This document shows, in pieces, positions 5,712-12,154 of a DNA stretch of 12,154 bases (within the stretch, counting starts at the first letter, position 1; the number at the start of each line of letters is the position of its first letter). The position numbers and the translations under genes were made by a program. This DNA is from JBDTSW01 sp039930945 (GTDB taxonomy: Bacteria; Actinomycetota; Thermoleophilia; Solirubrobacterales; 70-9). Under the pieces are notes generated by a model. That model worked only from the letters and a program-made list of their open reading frames with translations. It was not told where the DNA came from and did no database searches. The DNA lies in contig JBDTSW010000065.1 in the NCBI GenBank assembly GCA_039930945.1, forward strand, positions 1-12,154, read 5' to 3'.

Positions 5712-6818
5712 ATGCGCATCGCCGAGATCGAGACCATCCCCTACTCGCTGCCGTTCCGGGAGGAATACCTGACGGCCCGAGGCGCGCTCGATCGCCGCGA
5801 GATCCTGCTGTTGCGGCTGCGGACCGACGAGGGGATCGAGGGCCTCGGCGAGGCCGTCCCGCTGACGCTGCGCGGGGGTCAGACGCTGGCTCGCGTCGAA
5901 CGGGCCCTGCGCCGGACCTTCCGCCGGCTGCGCCGCCTCGATCCCGCCGGACTGCAGGCAGGCGACCCGCTCGTCGAGGCGGTCGACGCGTACATCCACG
6001 TGGCGGCCGGCAGACGGCTGCCGGCTCCCGCCGGGGCGGCCCTGGAGATGGCGCTCTTCGACCTCACCGCGAAGCTCACGCGGCAGCCGCTGTGGGCGCT
6101 GCTTCGCGCCCAGCGCGCCGCCCCGGTCGCGGTCAACGCCACGCTCGCCGCCGGCGACCCCGCCGGCGTCGCCGCCACCGCCGAGCGCTGGGCAGGGCTG
6201 GGCTTCACCACCTTCAAGCTCAAGCTCGGCGCAGGAGACGACCTGGAGCAGGTCCGAGCGGTGCGCGAGGCGGTCGGCCCCGCGGCGCGGATCCGGGTCG
6301 ACGCCAACGGCGCTTTCTCCGCGGCTGAGGCAATCGAGCTGCTGGCGGAGCTGGAGCCGTTGGCGATCGAGCTCGCCGAGCAGCCGTCGGGCTCGCTGCG
6401 CGAGCTGGCCGCGGTGAGGGCTGCGACCGAGATCCCGATCGCCGCGGACGAGAGCGTCAACAGCCGCAAGCAGGCCGAGAAGGCCGTTGACGCGCAGGCC
6501 TGCTCCCTGGCGACCGCGAAGCTCTCAAAGGTGGGCGGGATCGGTGCCGCCGGGGCGATCGCGAGCACCCTGCCGACCTACCTCTCCAGCGCCCTCGATG
6601 GCCCCGTCGGGATCGCCGCGGCGGCGCACGCGGCGCAGGCGATCTACCGGTCCGCCGATGATCCCGGGATCGCCCACGGGCTCGCCACCCAGGAACTCTT
6701 CTCGGAGTCGGTCGCGACCCGCGAGTGCGAGCTGCGAGGCGGCCTCCTCCACCTCCCCGAAGGCGACGGTCTCGGGGTCGAGCTGGATGAGCAGGCGCTG
6801 GAGCGGCGCCGCCTGTAG
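5712..6818 (+). CDS. menC: o-Succinylbenzoate synthase
   Basis: Dehydrates SHCHC to o-succinylbenzoate. A 368-residue member of the enolase superfamily, muconate-lactonizing subgroup. An N-terminal capping domain spans about 1-130 (MRIAEIETIPYSLPF, GLGEAVPL) and a barrel about 135-340. The catalytic lysine pair is K169/K171 (FKLKLG), the metal ligands are D197 (VDANGAF), E223 (ELAEQP) and D246 (AADES), and the second-side lysine is K273 (AKLSKVGG). The late SSALDGPVGIAAAAH stretch (292-306) fits the MenC or epimerase group. On residues alone a dipeptide epimerase is the main alternative; the setting between menA and menD decides for MenC. The ATG lies 9 bases after the menA stop with no distinct SD, which points to coupled translation. 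Confidence 0.92.
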   Translation: MRIAEIETIPYSLPFREEYLTARGALDRREILLLRLRTDEGIEGLGEAVPLTLRGGQTLARVERALRRTFRRLRRLDPAGLQAGDPLVEAVDAYIHVAAGRRLPAPAGAALEMALFDLTAKLTRQPLWALLRAQRAAPVAVNATLAAGDPAGVAATAERWAGLGFTTFKLKLGAGDDLEQVRAVREAVGPAARIRVDANGAFSAAEAIELLAELEPLAIELAEQPSGSLRELAAVRAATEIPIAADESVNSRKQAEKAVDAQACSLATAKLSKVGGIGAAGAIASTLPTYLSSALDGPVGIAAAAHAAQAIYRSADDPGIAHGLATQELFSESVATRECELRGGLLHLPEGDGLGVELDEQALERRRL

Positions 6819-6826
6819 CGGCCGAA

Positions 6827-6832
6827 TAGCGT
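6827..6832 (+). promoter_or_regulatory. Possible -10 box just before menD
   Basis: TAGCGT fits TANNNT and ends 7 bases before the menD GTG, the same spacing as the boxes at menB, menE and ilvC. No SD site is seen in the 21-base menC-menD gap. It may give menD a leaderless transcript of its own in addition to read-through from menB. It matches TATAAT at only three positions (though these are the key ones) and no -35 is evident, so it is tentative. Confidence 0.25.
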
Positions 6833-6839
6833 TCGGCCC

Positions 6840-8600
6840 GTGGACGCGACCAACTCGAACACCGCGCTCGCCTCGGCGATGGTCGAGGAGCTGGCGCGCT
6901 GCGGCGTCCGCCACGCGGTGATCTCGCCGGGCTCGCGGTCCACCCCGCTGGCGCTGGCGCTGTGGCGCCAGCCCGAGATCGAGGTCAAGGTCGTCGTCGA
7001 CGAGCGCTCGGCCGGGTTCCTCGCGCTGGGAACGGCGCAGGCCAGCGGATCCCCTGCGGCGCTGCTGTGCACGTCGGGCACCGCGGCGGCCAACCTTCAT
7101 CCCGCCGTCTGCGAGGCGAACGAGTCCCGGGTTCCGCTGATCGTGCTCACCGCCGACCGCCCGCCCGAGCTGCGCGACGTCGGAGCGGGGCAGACGATCG
7201 ACCAGCTCGCCCTCTACGGCTCGGCGGTGCGCTGGTTCTGCGAGGTGGGCACGCACGTCGCCGACGACTCCGGGCTGCTGCATGTGCGCTCGGTCGCCTG
7301 CCGGGCGGCCGGGGTCGCGCGCGGCGACGCGCGCCCGGGCCCGGTCCACCTCAACGTCTCCTGGCGTGACCCGCTGGGCCCGGATCCCGCCGGCGAGCCG
7401 GTCACCGCGACCTCCGAGCTGGCCCTCCACGGCCGCCGGGAACGCCCGCTGACCGCGGTCTTGCCCAACCAGGCGGCACCGAGCGAGTTCGTCATCGCCG
7501 AGCTCGCGGGTCACCTGTCCGAGGCTCAGCGGCCGCTGATCGTCGCCGGGCGACAGCCCACCCCCGGGCCGGCGGGCCCGATCGCCCAACTCGCCGCGGC
7601 GGCCGCGGCACCGATCCTGGCTGAGCCCACCTCCCAGCTTCGCTTCGGGCCCCACGACCGCTCGCTCGTCGTCTCCGCCTACGACGCGATCGCGCGCAGC
7701 CGGCCGCAGCCGCTGGAGCCCGACTTCGTCCTGCGCTTCGGCGAGATGCCGACCTCGAAGGCGCTGCGGCGGTGGCTCGGCTCGCTCGACGCCACGCCCC
7801 AGATCGTCGTCGACCCCTCCGGGGGCTGGAACGAGCCGACCCGGCGAGCCGCGGCGGTGGTCCGCGCGGATCCCGCCGCGCTCGCGACCGCGATGGTCGG
7901 CGAGGTCGCGGCGGGTGACGCGGGTTTTGCGCAGGCCTGGGTGGAGGCGGGACAACGTGCGGACGAGGCCGTGGCTGCCGCCCTCGACGCCGCCGACGAG
8001 CTGAACGAGCCCGCCGCCCATCGCGCGCTGGCGAGCCTGTACGCCGACGGCGATCTCGTCTACACGGCCTCGTCGATGCCGATCCGCGACCAGGAGAGCT
8101 TCGCGACGGCGGGCCCGGCGGAGGTGCGCTTCCTCGCCAACCGCGGCGCCAACGGCATCGACGGCCTGATCTCCTCAGGTGTGGGCGCGGCGAGGGCGAG
8201 CGGGCTGGCGACGTGGATCCTGACCGGCGATCTGGGGCTGTTTCACGACCTCAACGCGCTCTCGCTGCTGGGAGAGGTCGAGACGCCGCTGAGCCTGGTC
8301 GTCTTCGACAACGGCGGCGGCGGGATCTTCGAGTTCCTCCCTCAGGCGGCTGAGATCACCCGCGAGGAGTTCGAGGCGCTGTTCGGCACCCCCACCGGGC
8401 TCAGCTGCGAGCACGCGGCAGCGCTCTGGGGCATCCGCCACCGGCGCGTCGAGCGCGCCGCCGACCTGGCTCGCGGCCCGGAGGCCGGCGCCGAGCTGAT
8501 CGAGGTCTCAGTGGACCGGCGCCAGGGGGTGAAGCTGCGAGCGGAGCTGGCGCGCGCGGCCACCGAAGCGGTGGCCGGCGCGCTCAGTTCACGCTCCTAG
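6840..8600 (+). CDS. menD: SEPHCHC synthase (MenD)
   Basis: Thiamine-diphosphate enzyme that joins isochorismate and 2-oxoglutarate to give 2-succinyl-5-enolpyruvyl-6-hydroxy-3-cyclohexene-1-carboxylate, the committed step of menaquinone synthesis. 586 residues, near the top of the usual size. Motifs: ISPGSRSTPLALAL (28-41), VDERSAGFLALG (53-64) with E55 as the expected cofactor-activating glutamate, TSGTAAANLHPAV (78-90), ADRPPELRDVGAGQTIDQ (105-122), ASSMPIRDQESF (410-421), RGANGIDGLISSG (435-447), and the ThDP/Mg2+ site GDLGLFHDLN (463-472) through FDNGGGGIFEFLP (489-501). The start is GTG at 6840, 21 bases after menC; there is no SD, but a TAGCGT box lies 7 bases upstream. It is the last gene of the plus-strand operon and converges on the lipoprotein gene 28 bases away. 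That gap contains only a short GC hairpin without a T-run, so no clear terminator is seen. Confidence 0.97.
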   Translation: MDATNSNTALASAMVEELARCGVRHAVISPGSRSTPLALALWRQPEIEVKVVVDERSAGFLALGTAQASGSPAALLCTSGTAAANLHPAVCEANESRVPLIVLTADRPPELRDVGAGQTIDQLALYGSAVRWFCEVGTHVADDSGLLHVRSVACRAAGVARGDARPGPVHLNVSWRDPLGPDPAGEPVTATSELALHGRRERPLTAVLPNQAAPSEFVIAELAGHLSEAQRPLIVAGRQPTPGPAGPIAQLAAAAAAPILAEPTSQLRFGPHDRSLVVSAYDAIARSRPQPLEPDFVLRFGEMPTSKALRRWLGSLDATPQIVVDPSGGWNEPTRRAAAVVRADPAALATAMVGEVAAGDAGFAQAWVEAGQRADEAVAAALDAADELNEPAAHRALASLYADGDLVYTASSMPIRDQESFATAGPAEVRFLANRGANGIDGLISSGVGAARASGLATWILTGDLGLFHDLNALSLLGEVETPLSLVVFDNGGGGIFEFLPQAAEITREEFEALFGTPTGLSCEHAAALWGIRHRRVERAADLARGPEAGAELIEVSVDRRQGVKLRAELARAATEAVAGALSSRS

Positions 8601-8628
8601 GAGGGCCGCGGCGCTGCCGGCGGCTGGA

Positions 8629-9048
8629 TCAGCTGCTCTGGTCGCCGCAGTTCTCGTCGATGTAGGCCTTGACGCTGGCGCTGGCTTCCTCCACGTCCGC
8701 GGAGTCGGCCGACACCTCCTGGAGCACCCCGCTCAGCTCCTTTGGCGATTCAGCCTGCTGGAGCTGGTCGTTGAGGTTGGTGTTGTAGGACGTCACCACC
8801 TCGAAGTCGTCGCTGATCTCATCCGGGGCCTCATCGGCAACCGCCTCCAACTGCCCGGTGACCTCGTCCATGGCGACCTTGGCGGCGTCGAGGTCACCGC
8901 TCGCCAGCGGGGCAGCGAGGCTGGCACTGGATGCCTGTGCCTCCTGTGCCTGGTCGCAGAAGGCCTGGACGTCGCTCTCGTCGTCGCCTCCGCAGCCGGC
9001 CAGTGCCAGCACGGCGGTGCCCGCCAGCGCTGCAATCAGTCTCTTCAA
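8629..9048 (-). CDS. Small lipoprotein of unknown function, copy A
   Basis: A 139-residue predicted lipoprotein. It has a short KR n-region, a hydrophobic core (IAALAGTAVLAL) and a lipobox LAGC with the lipidated Cys at 19, followed by a GGDDE linker; it should be anchored on the outer face of the membrane. The mature part is acidic and helix-rich (DVQAFCDQAQE, AMDEVTGQLEAVAD, DSADVEEASA). Two further cysteines, C31 and C134, are shared with copy B and could form a disulfide joining the two ends. The start is TTG: no ATG or GTG occurs near it in frame, and GAGGAG lies 7 bases upstream. About 65% identical to copy B (9102-9518), which lies 53 bases upstream on the same strand. No family or function recognised; its place between menD and menF does not prove a link to quinones. 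Confidence 0.85.
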   Translation of the reverse strand: MKRLIAALAGTAVLALAGCGGDDESDVQAFCDQAQEAQASSASLAAPLASGDLDAAKVAMDEVTGQLEAVADEAPDEISDDFEVVTSYNTNLNDQLQQAESPKELSGVLQEVSADSADVEEASASVKAYIDENCGDQSS

Positions 9049-9055
9049 GGTTCAG

Positions 9056-9061
9056 CTCCTC
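9056..9061 (-). promoter_or_regulatory. Shine-Dalgarno site setting the TTG start of lipoprotein A
   Basis: GAGGAG on the minus strand lies 7 bases before TTG at 9048. With the signal peptide beginning directly at the TTG, this supports TTG rather than a later methionine inside the mature domain. Confidence 0.7.
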
Positions 9062-9101
9062 TTCGGCTTGATCGCCGAAAGCGGGCGAAACCCTACCCGC
9101 G

Positions 9102-9518
9102 TCATCCGCCCTCGTCGCAGTTGTCGTTGACGTAGGTCTGGAGATTGGCGCTGGCTTCCTCCACGTCCGCGGAGTCCTCTGCCGCAAGAGCGAGCGCCTT
9201 GGTCAGGTCATCTGTCGATTCGGACTTCTGGATCCGGTCATTGAGGTCGGTGTTGTACGCCGTGATCGCGTCGAAGTCGTCGCTGAGCTCGGCCGGGGCC
9301 GCGTCCGCAACCGCCTCCAGCTGGCCGGTGATCTCGTCCATGGCGGTCTTGGCAACGTCGAGGTCATCGCCCTGCAGCTGGCCGCCGAGGCTCTCGCTGG
9401 CTGCCTGGACCTCCTGGGCCTGGTCGCAGAAGGCCTGGACGTCGACCTCGTCGTCGCCTCCGCAGCCGGCCAGGGCGAGCACGGCGGTGCCCGCCAGCGC
9501 TGCAATCACTCTCTTCAA
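9102..9518 (-). CDS. Small lipoprotein of unknown function, copy B
   Basis: A 138-residue paralogue of the downstream gene, with the same signal peptide, lipobox (LAGC, Cys 19), linker GGDDE and cysteines at 31 and 134. The TTG start is also shared, here with GGGAG 7 bases upstream (9526-9530). The mature domain is predicted helical and acidic and ends DNCDEGG. Its first 36 codons are almost identical in DNA to copy A, and the block reading DSADVEEASA (31 exactly matching bases at 9146-9176 and 8676-8706) is also strongly kept, while the middle has diverged. It begins 41 bases after the menF stop on the same strand, so both lipoproteins may be read from the menF or ilv transcript. A small secreted helical binding or adaptor protein is possible, but nothing in the sequence says what it binds. 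Confidence 0.85.
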   Translation of the reverse strand: MKRVIAALAGTAVLALAGCGGDDEVDVQAFCDQAQEVQAASESLGGQLQGDDLDVAKTAMDEITGQLEAVADAAPAELSDDFDAITAYNTDLNDRIQKSESTDDLTKALALAAEDSADVEEASANLQTYVNDNCDEGG

Positions 9519-9559
9519 GGTTCAACTCCCGTGGTTTGATGGACGAGTCCGGCGCAAGC

Positions 9560-10969
9560 CTACCCACCGACCAACAGCGGCAACAGGGCGTCCAGCTTGA
9601 GCTCGGTCTCGGCCAGCTCGGAGGCGGGCTCGGAGTCGGCGACGATGCCGGCGCCGGCGAATAGGTGGGCGACGCGGTCGCGAAGAAGGGCCGAGCGCAG
9701 AGCGACGCAGAACTCCCCGTCCTCGGTGGCGTCCATCCATCCGACCGGGCCCGCGTACCAGCCTCGGTCCAGCGGCTCCAGCTCCTCGATCGCGGCCAGG
9801 GCCGCGTCGCGGGGCTCGCCACCGACGGCGGGCGTCGGGTGCAGCAGGCCGGCCAGCTCGATCGCCGAGAGGGGCTCGGCGAGCTGCGCCCGGATCGGGG
9901 TCGCGAGGTGCTGGATGTTGGCTACGCGGATCACCGAGGGATTCGCGCCGGCCTCGACCCAGACCGCGTGCGGGCGCAGTGCCCGCTCGATGCGACGAAC
10001 GACGATCTCGTGCTCACCGCGGTCCTTGGCCGAGCCCCGCAGCTGTTCGCCGAGATGGTCGTCGACCGCGGGATCGGCGCTGCGCCGGGCCGAGCCGGCC
10101 AGCGCCACCGTCGCCGCGCTGGCGCCGTCGCGGCGAACGAGAAGCTCTGGGCTGGCGCCCAGAAACGCGGCCTCCGGAGTTCCACAGCAAAAGCAGAAGC
10201 AGGACGGGAATGCGGCGCGCAGGGTGCCGAAGAGCGCCGCCGCGTCGTGGGCGCGCGGACTGGTCACCGTCACCTCGCGGGCGAGGACGACCTTCTCGGC
10301 CGCCTCGGCGCGGATCTTGGAGACCGCGCTCGCGACCGCTCGCTCGTAGCTGTGGGGCGGGGCCGCGCTGGCGATTGCCGAGAGCTCGCTCGGGTGGGGG
10401 TCGGCGAGCGGCAGCTCCCGCGCCGTCAGCGCCCCCAGGCGCGAGCGCAGTCGCGCCAGCGAACGGGTGCGGTCCGCCTCCGGTCCGCCGAGGGCGCAAA
10501 CCGTGAGCAGGGTCCTGCCGTCGCGGCGGTGCAGCGACAGCTCCGGCATCACCATCGAGCCGGGCGCGAAAGACGACCACGTCGCCTCGCGGCCGCCGTC
10601 GGGCGCGAAGGCGAAGCCGCCGACCCAGACCGGCCCGGCGCCCGCCGGCAGGTCCGACGGCTCGGCGCAGATGCGGTCGCGTACCAGCCGGGAGCATTGC
10701 GAGGCGACCTCACCGAACCGCCCGGGGCCCCTGGAGACGGCCTCGTGGACGCTCCCCACCGTGGCCAGTGCGAAGCCGTCGCGGTCGGGCTCTTCCCAGC
10801 AGAACCAGCGATCCGCGGCCAACCGAGCCCCGAACACCGCCGCGCACGGATCAGCCACGTCCACGACCGCGGTGACGCTCACCAGTCGCCGGCTGGGCCC
10901 CGCGCCCGAGAGGAGCTGCTCGAGCTCGGCGAGTAGTTGGTCCGGGCTAGCGACAAAGTCGCGGGTCAT
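9560..10969 (-). CDS. menF: Isochorismate synthase
   Basis: Converts chorismate to isochorismate, the entry step into menaquinone (or, in other organisms, siderophores or salicylate). 469 residues with a C-terminal chorismate-binding domain from about 205. The expected general-base lysine is K226 (AEKVVLARE). Other motifs are FLGASPELLVRR (269-280), ALAGSARR (289-296), KDRGEHEIVVRRI (315-327), NIQHLATPI (351-359), LHPTPAVGGEPRDAAL (376-391), ELEPLDRGWYAGPVGW (396-411) and AGAGIVADSEPASELAETE (438-456). PTPAVGG and the lysine match isochorismate synthases rather than anthranilate or aminodeoxychorismate synthases. The ATG at 10969 is chosen over an in-frame TTG at 10978 because GGCAGG lies 9 bases upstream of the ATG but directly abuts the TTG. 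An unusual Cys-rich run FCFCCG (258-263) precedes the active-site strand. The gene is separated from its pathway partners by the lipoprotein pair and faces menD. Confidence 0.93.
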   Translation of the reverse strand: MTRDFVASPDQLLAELEQLLSGAGPSRRLVSVTAVVDVADPCAAVFGARLAADRWFCWEEPDRDGFALATVGSVHEAVSRGPGRFGEVASQCSRLVRDRICAEPSDLPAGAGPVWVGGFAFAPDGGREATWSSFAPGSMVMPELSLHRRDGRTLLTVCALGGPEADRTRSLARLRSRLGALTARELPLADPHPSELSAIASAAPPHSYERAVASAVSKIRAEAAEKVVLAREVTVTSPRAHDAAALFGTLRAAFPSCFCFCCGTPEAAFLGASPELLVRRDGASAATVALAGSARRSADPAVDDHLGEQLRGSAKDRGEHEIVVRRIERALRPHAVWVEAGANPSVIRVANIQHLATPIRAQLAEPLSAIELAGLLHPTPAVGGEPRDAALAAIEELEPLDRGWYAGPVGWMDATEDGEFCVALRSALLRDRVAHLFAGAGIVADSEPASELAETELKLDALLPLLVGG

Positions 10970-11007
10970 GCGATTCAACCTGCCGCCGCGTTAGCGCCCA
11001 AACCCCG

Positions 11008-11038
11008 CCGAGACCGGACGCGAAGCGGAGGATCTCGG
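11008..11038 (-). terminator. Hairpin downstream of ilvN, possible weak terminator
   Basis: On the minus strand CCGAGATC and GGTCTCGG can pair over 8 bp (one G-U) around a 15-base loop, beginning 32 bases after the ilvN stop. In the plus-strand RNA one pair would be an A-C mismatch, so the structure favours minus-strand transcripts. It is followed by CGGGGTTTGGG, with only three T, so intrinsic termination would be weak. It may reduce read-through from ilvBN into menF, or simply stabilise the 3' end. Confidence 0.3.
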
Positions 11039-11070
11039 TGGAGTTATTCCGGAGGAGGCGGCGGAGTCAT

Positions 11071-11622
11071 TCAAGCGTCGGGCTTGGACTTGGTGATCGC
11101 GACCTCGCCCGTGCGCGCCATCTCGATCAGGCCGTGCGGGCGGACCATGCGCTCGAAGGAGTCGACCTGCTCCTGGGAGCCGGTCACCTCGATCGTCAGC
11201 GTGCGCCGGGAGACATCGACGATCTTGGCGTCGAAGATCTCGGCGAACTGCATGATCTCGGCGCGGCCCTCGATCGCGGCCGAGACCCGGAAGAGCGCCA
11301 TCTCCCTGGCGATCGTCCCCTCCGGCTCCATGTCGCGGATCTTGATCACGTTGACCAGCTTGTGGAGCTGCTTGGTGACCTGGTCGATCGGGTGCACGGC
11401 CCCGTCCAGGGTCAGCGTCACCCGGGAGATGTCGGGGTCCTCGGTGGGGCCGACCGCGAGCGTGTCGATGTTGAACCCGCGCCGGCTGAACAGGCCGGCG
11501 ATGCGCGCCAGGACGCCGGGCCGGTTCTCGACCGTGATCGAGAGGATGTGCTTGCGCCCGCTGAGCGCGCGCGAGGCCTCGAGGTCCGAGAGCTTGATCA
11601 GGTCAGGGGTGCCGGCCTCCAT
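11071..11622 (-). CDS. ilvN: Acetolactate synthase small (regulatory) subunit
   Basis: Regulatory subunit of acetohydroxyacid synthase; it activates IlvB and gives feedback inhibition by valine. 183 residues. The N-terminal ACT domain begins GRKHILSITVENRPGVLARI (about 22-41), then GLFSRRGFNIDTLAVGPTED (43-62) with the usual Gly/Asn valine-site context. A linker QVTKQLHKLVNVIKIRDM (81-98) follows, then a C-terminal domain containing EIFDAKIVDVSRRTLTIEVTG. The first 20 or so residues (MEAGTPDLIKLSDLEASRAL) extend beyond most homologues, which begin near SGRKH. The ATG at 11622 is retained because it lies 6 bases after the ilvB stop, the normal tight coupling. No later ATG or GTG in the extension gives a better start. 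Confidence 0.94.
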   Translation of the reverse strand: MEAGTPDLIKLSDLEASRALSGRKHILSITVENRPGVLARIAGLFSRRGFNIDTLAVGPTEDPDISRVTLTLDGAVHPIDQVTKQLHKLVNVIKIRDMEPEGTIAREMALFRVSAAIEGRAEIMQFAEIFDAKIVDVSRRTLTIEVTGSQEQVDSFERMVRPHGLIEMARTGEVAITKSKPDA

Positions 11623-11628
11623 CGGCGC

Positions 11629-12154
11629 TCAGCCCACCATGTCGCGGGCGGCGGCGCCCGCGGGGATCATCGGATAGCAGTTCTCGTCCTTGGTCACGCG
11701 AACGTCGAGCAGCACCGGGCCCTCAGTCTCGAGCGCCGTGCGCATCGCGTCTCGGATCTGGGACTTGTCCGCGCACTGCATGCCGGTCCAGCCGAAGGCC
11801 TCGGCGAGCTTTGGCCAATCGGGGCTCGGGCCCATCTCGACCGAGGAGTAACGCTCGTCCCAGAACAGCTCCTGCCACTGGCGGACCATGCCGAAGTGGC
11901 CGTTGTTCATCAGGAACACCTTGACCGGGATGTTGTGGTGCGCAGCGGTGGCCATCTCCTGGCAGGTCATCACCAGGCTGCCGTCGCCGGAGAGGCAGAC
12001 GACCGTCTGCTCGGGGCATGCGACCTTGGCGCCGATCGCCGCCGGCAGGCCGAAGCCCATCGTCCCCAGCCCGCCGGAGTTGATCCATTGGCGCGGGCGG
12101 TTGAAGTGGTAGTACTGCGCCGCCCACATCTGGTGCTGGCCGACGTCGGAGGTG
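11629..12154 (-). CDS. ilvB: Acetolactate synthase large subunit (3' part only)
   Basis: Catalytic subunit of acetohydroxyacid synthase, which condenses pyruvate with pyruvate or 2-oxobutyrate using thiamine diphosphate. The window holds about 174 C-terminal residues; the 5' part lies beyond 12154. Reading in from the edge gives TSDVGQHQMWAAQYY, then WINSGGLGTMGFGLPAAIGA. The ThDP/Mg2+ motif starts at GDGSLVMTCQEMATA and ends at VKVFLMNNGHFGMVRQWQEL. The Trp of RQWQE is the position known in this family for herbicide contact. The end is PMIPAGAAARDMVG and a TGA at 11629-11631, 6 bases before ilvN. GMVRQWQ and PMIPAGAA distinguish an anabolic acetolactate synthase from related ThDP oxidases. 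Confidence 0.95.
   Translation of the reverse strand, partial: TSDVGQHQMWAAQYYHFNRPRQWINSGGLGTMGFGLPAAIGAKVACPEQTVVCLSGDGSLVMTCQEMATAAHHNIPVKVFLMNNGHFGMVRQWQELFWDERYSSVEMGPSPDWPKLAEAFGWTGMQCADKSQIRDAMRTALETEGPVLLDVRVTKDENCYPMIPAGAAARDMVG

Larger units (their letters stand above)
8951..9529 (-). repeat. Near-identical direct repeat at the 5' ends of the lipoprotein genes
   Basis: Bases 8951-9059 and 9421-9529 differ at about 6 of 109 positions by hand count, at a constant offset of 470 and without gaps. The repeat covers part of the SD region, the TTG start, the signal peptide and the first mature residues including C31. Downstream the two proteins are only about 54% identical, so conservation drops sharply beyond this block. 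Confidence 0.8.

Noticed and set aside
6525..8021. Long (498-codon) open frame on the minus strand opposite menD and menC
   Set aside because: It is antisense to two well-supported enzymes, and its composition (Arg, Gly, Asp, low complexity) is typical of GC-rich shadow frames.
8601..8628. Possible bidirectional terminator between convergent menD and lipoprotein A
   Set aside because: Only short GC pairings (for example GCCGC with GCGGC) and no T-run on either strand; in this composition such pairings are expected by chance.
9049..9101. A separate promoter between the two lipoprotein genes
   Set aside because: No TANNNT-like box or -35 stands out in the 53-base gap apart from the SD site; co-transcription is simpler.
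9665..10936. Long (423-codon) plus-strand frame opposite menF
   Set aside because: Antisense to menF, which carries all family motifs; the plus-strand frame shows no domain or start signal.

Overview
The window is very GC-rich (about 70% by eye), densely coded on both strands, and uses ATG, GTG and TTG starts. Together with a menaquinone operon, an actinobacterial-style ilvBN pair and genes that lack Shine-Dalgarno (SD) sites but carry a -10-like box just before the start codon, this suggests a high-GC Actinomycetota bacterium. A deep branch such as Thermoleophilia is a guess; no rRNA or other taxonomic marker is present.

Layout. (1) 1-1163 is a disordered edge. It holds the possible 5' end of a minus-strand gene (1-62), a small DUF4282-type membrane protein on the plus strand (248-628), and a broken minus-strand gene (642-1128) that looks like a PH-domain-type protein. 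Scraps similar to that broken gene lie in both orientations at about 75-184. (2) 1164-3914, minus strand, transcribed menE -> SnoaL-like gene -> ilvC with 22-26 base gaps. (3) 3935-8600, plus strand, menB-menA-menC-menD with 7-21 base gaps, diverging from menE across only 20 bp. (4) 8629-9518, minus strand, two tandem paralogous lipoproteins, both with TTG starts. (5) 9560-12154, minus strand, menF preceded by ilvN and the 3' part of ilvB, which runs off the window.

How the genes work together. Six menaquinone enzymes are present: MenF (chorismate to isochorismate), MenD (to SEPHCHC), MenC (to o-succinylbenzoate, OSB), MenE (to OSB-CoA), MenB (to DHNA-CoA) and MenA (prenylation of DHNA). MenH, the DHNA-CoA thioesterase and the methyltransferase MenG/UbiE are not in the window. 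The other theme is branched-chain amino-acid synthesis. IlvB/IlvN (acetohydroxyacid synthase) and IlvC (ketol-acid reductoisomerase) catalyse its first two steps. Their genes, usually adjacent in actinobacteria, are here separated by the whole men block.

I see no CRISPR array, tRNA, rRNA, IS element, phage gene or defence system, and nothing that amounts to a novel multi-gene system. The points most worth a second look are the 20-bp divergent menE/menB promoter with probable leaderless transcripts, the unevenly conserved lipoprotein pair inside the men cluster, the rearranged debris around the DUF4282 gene, and the split ilv operon.
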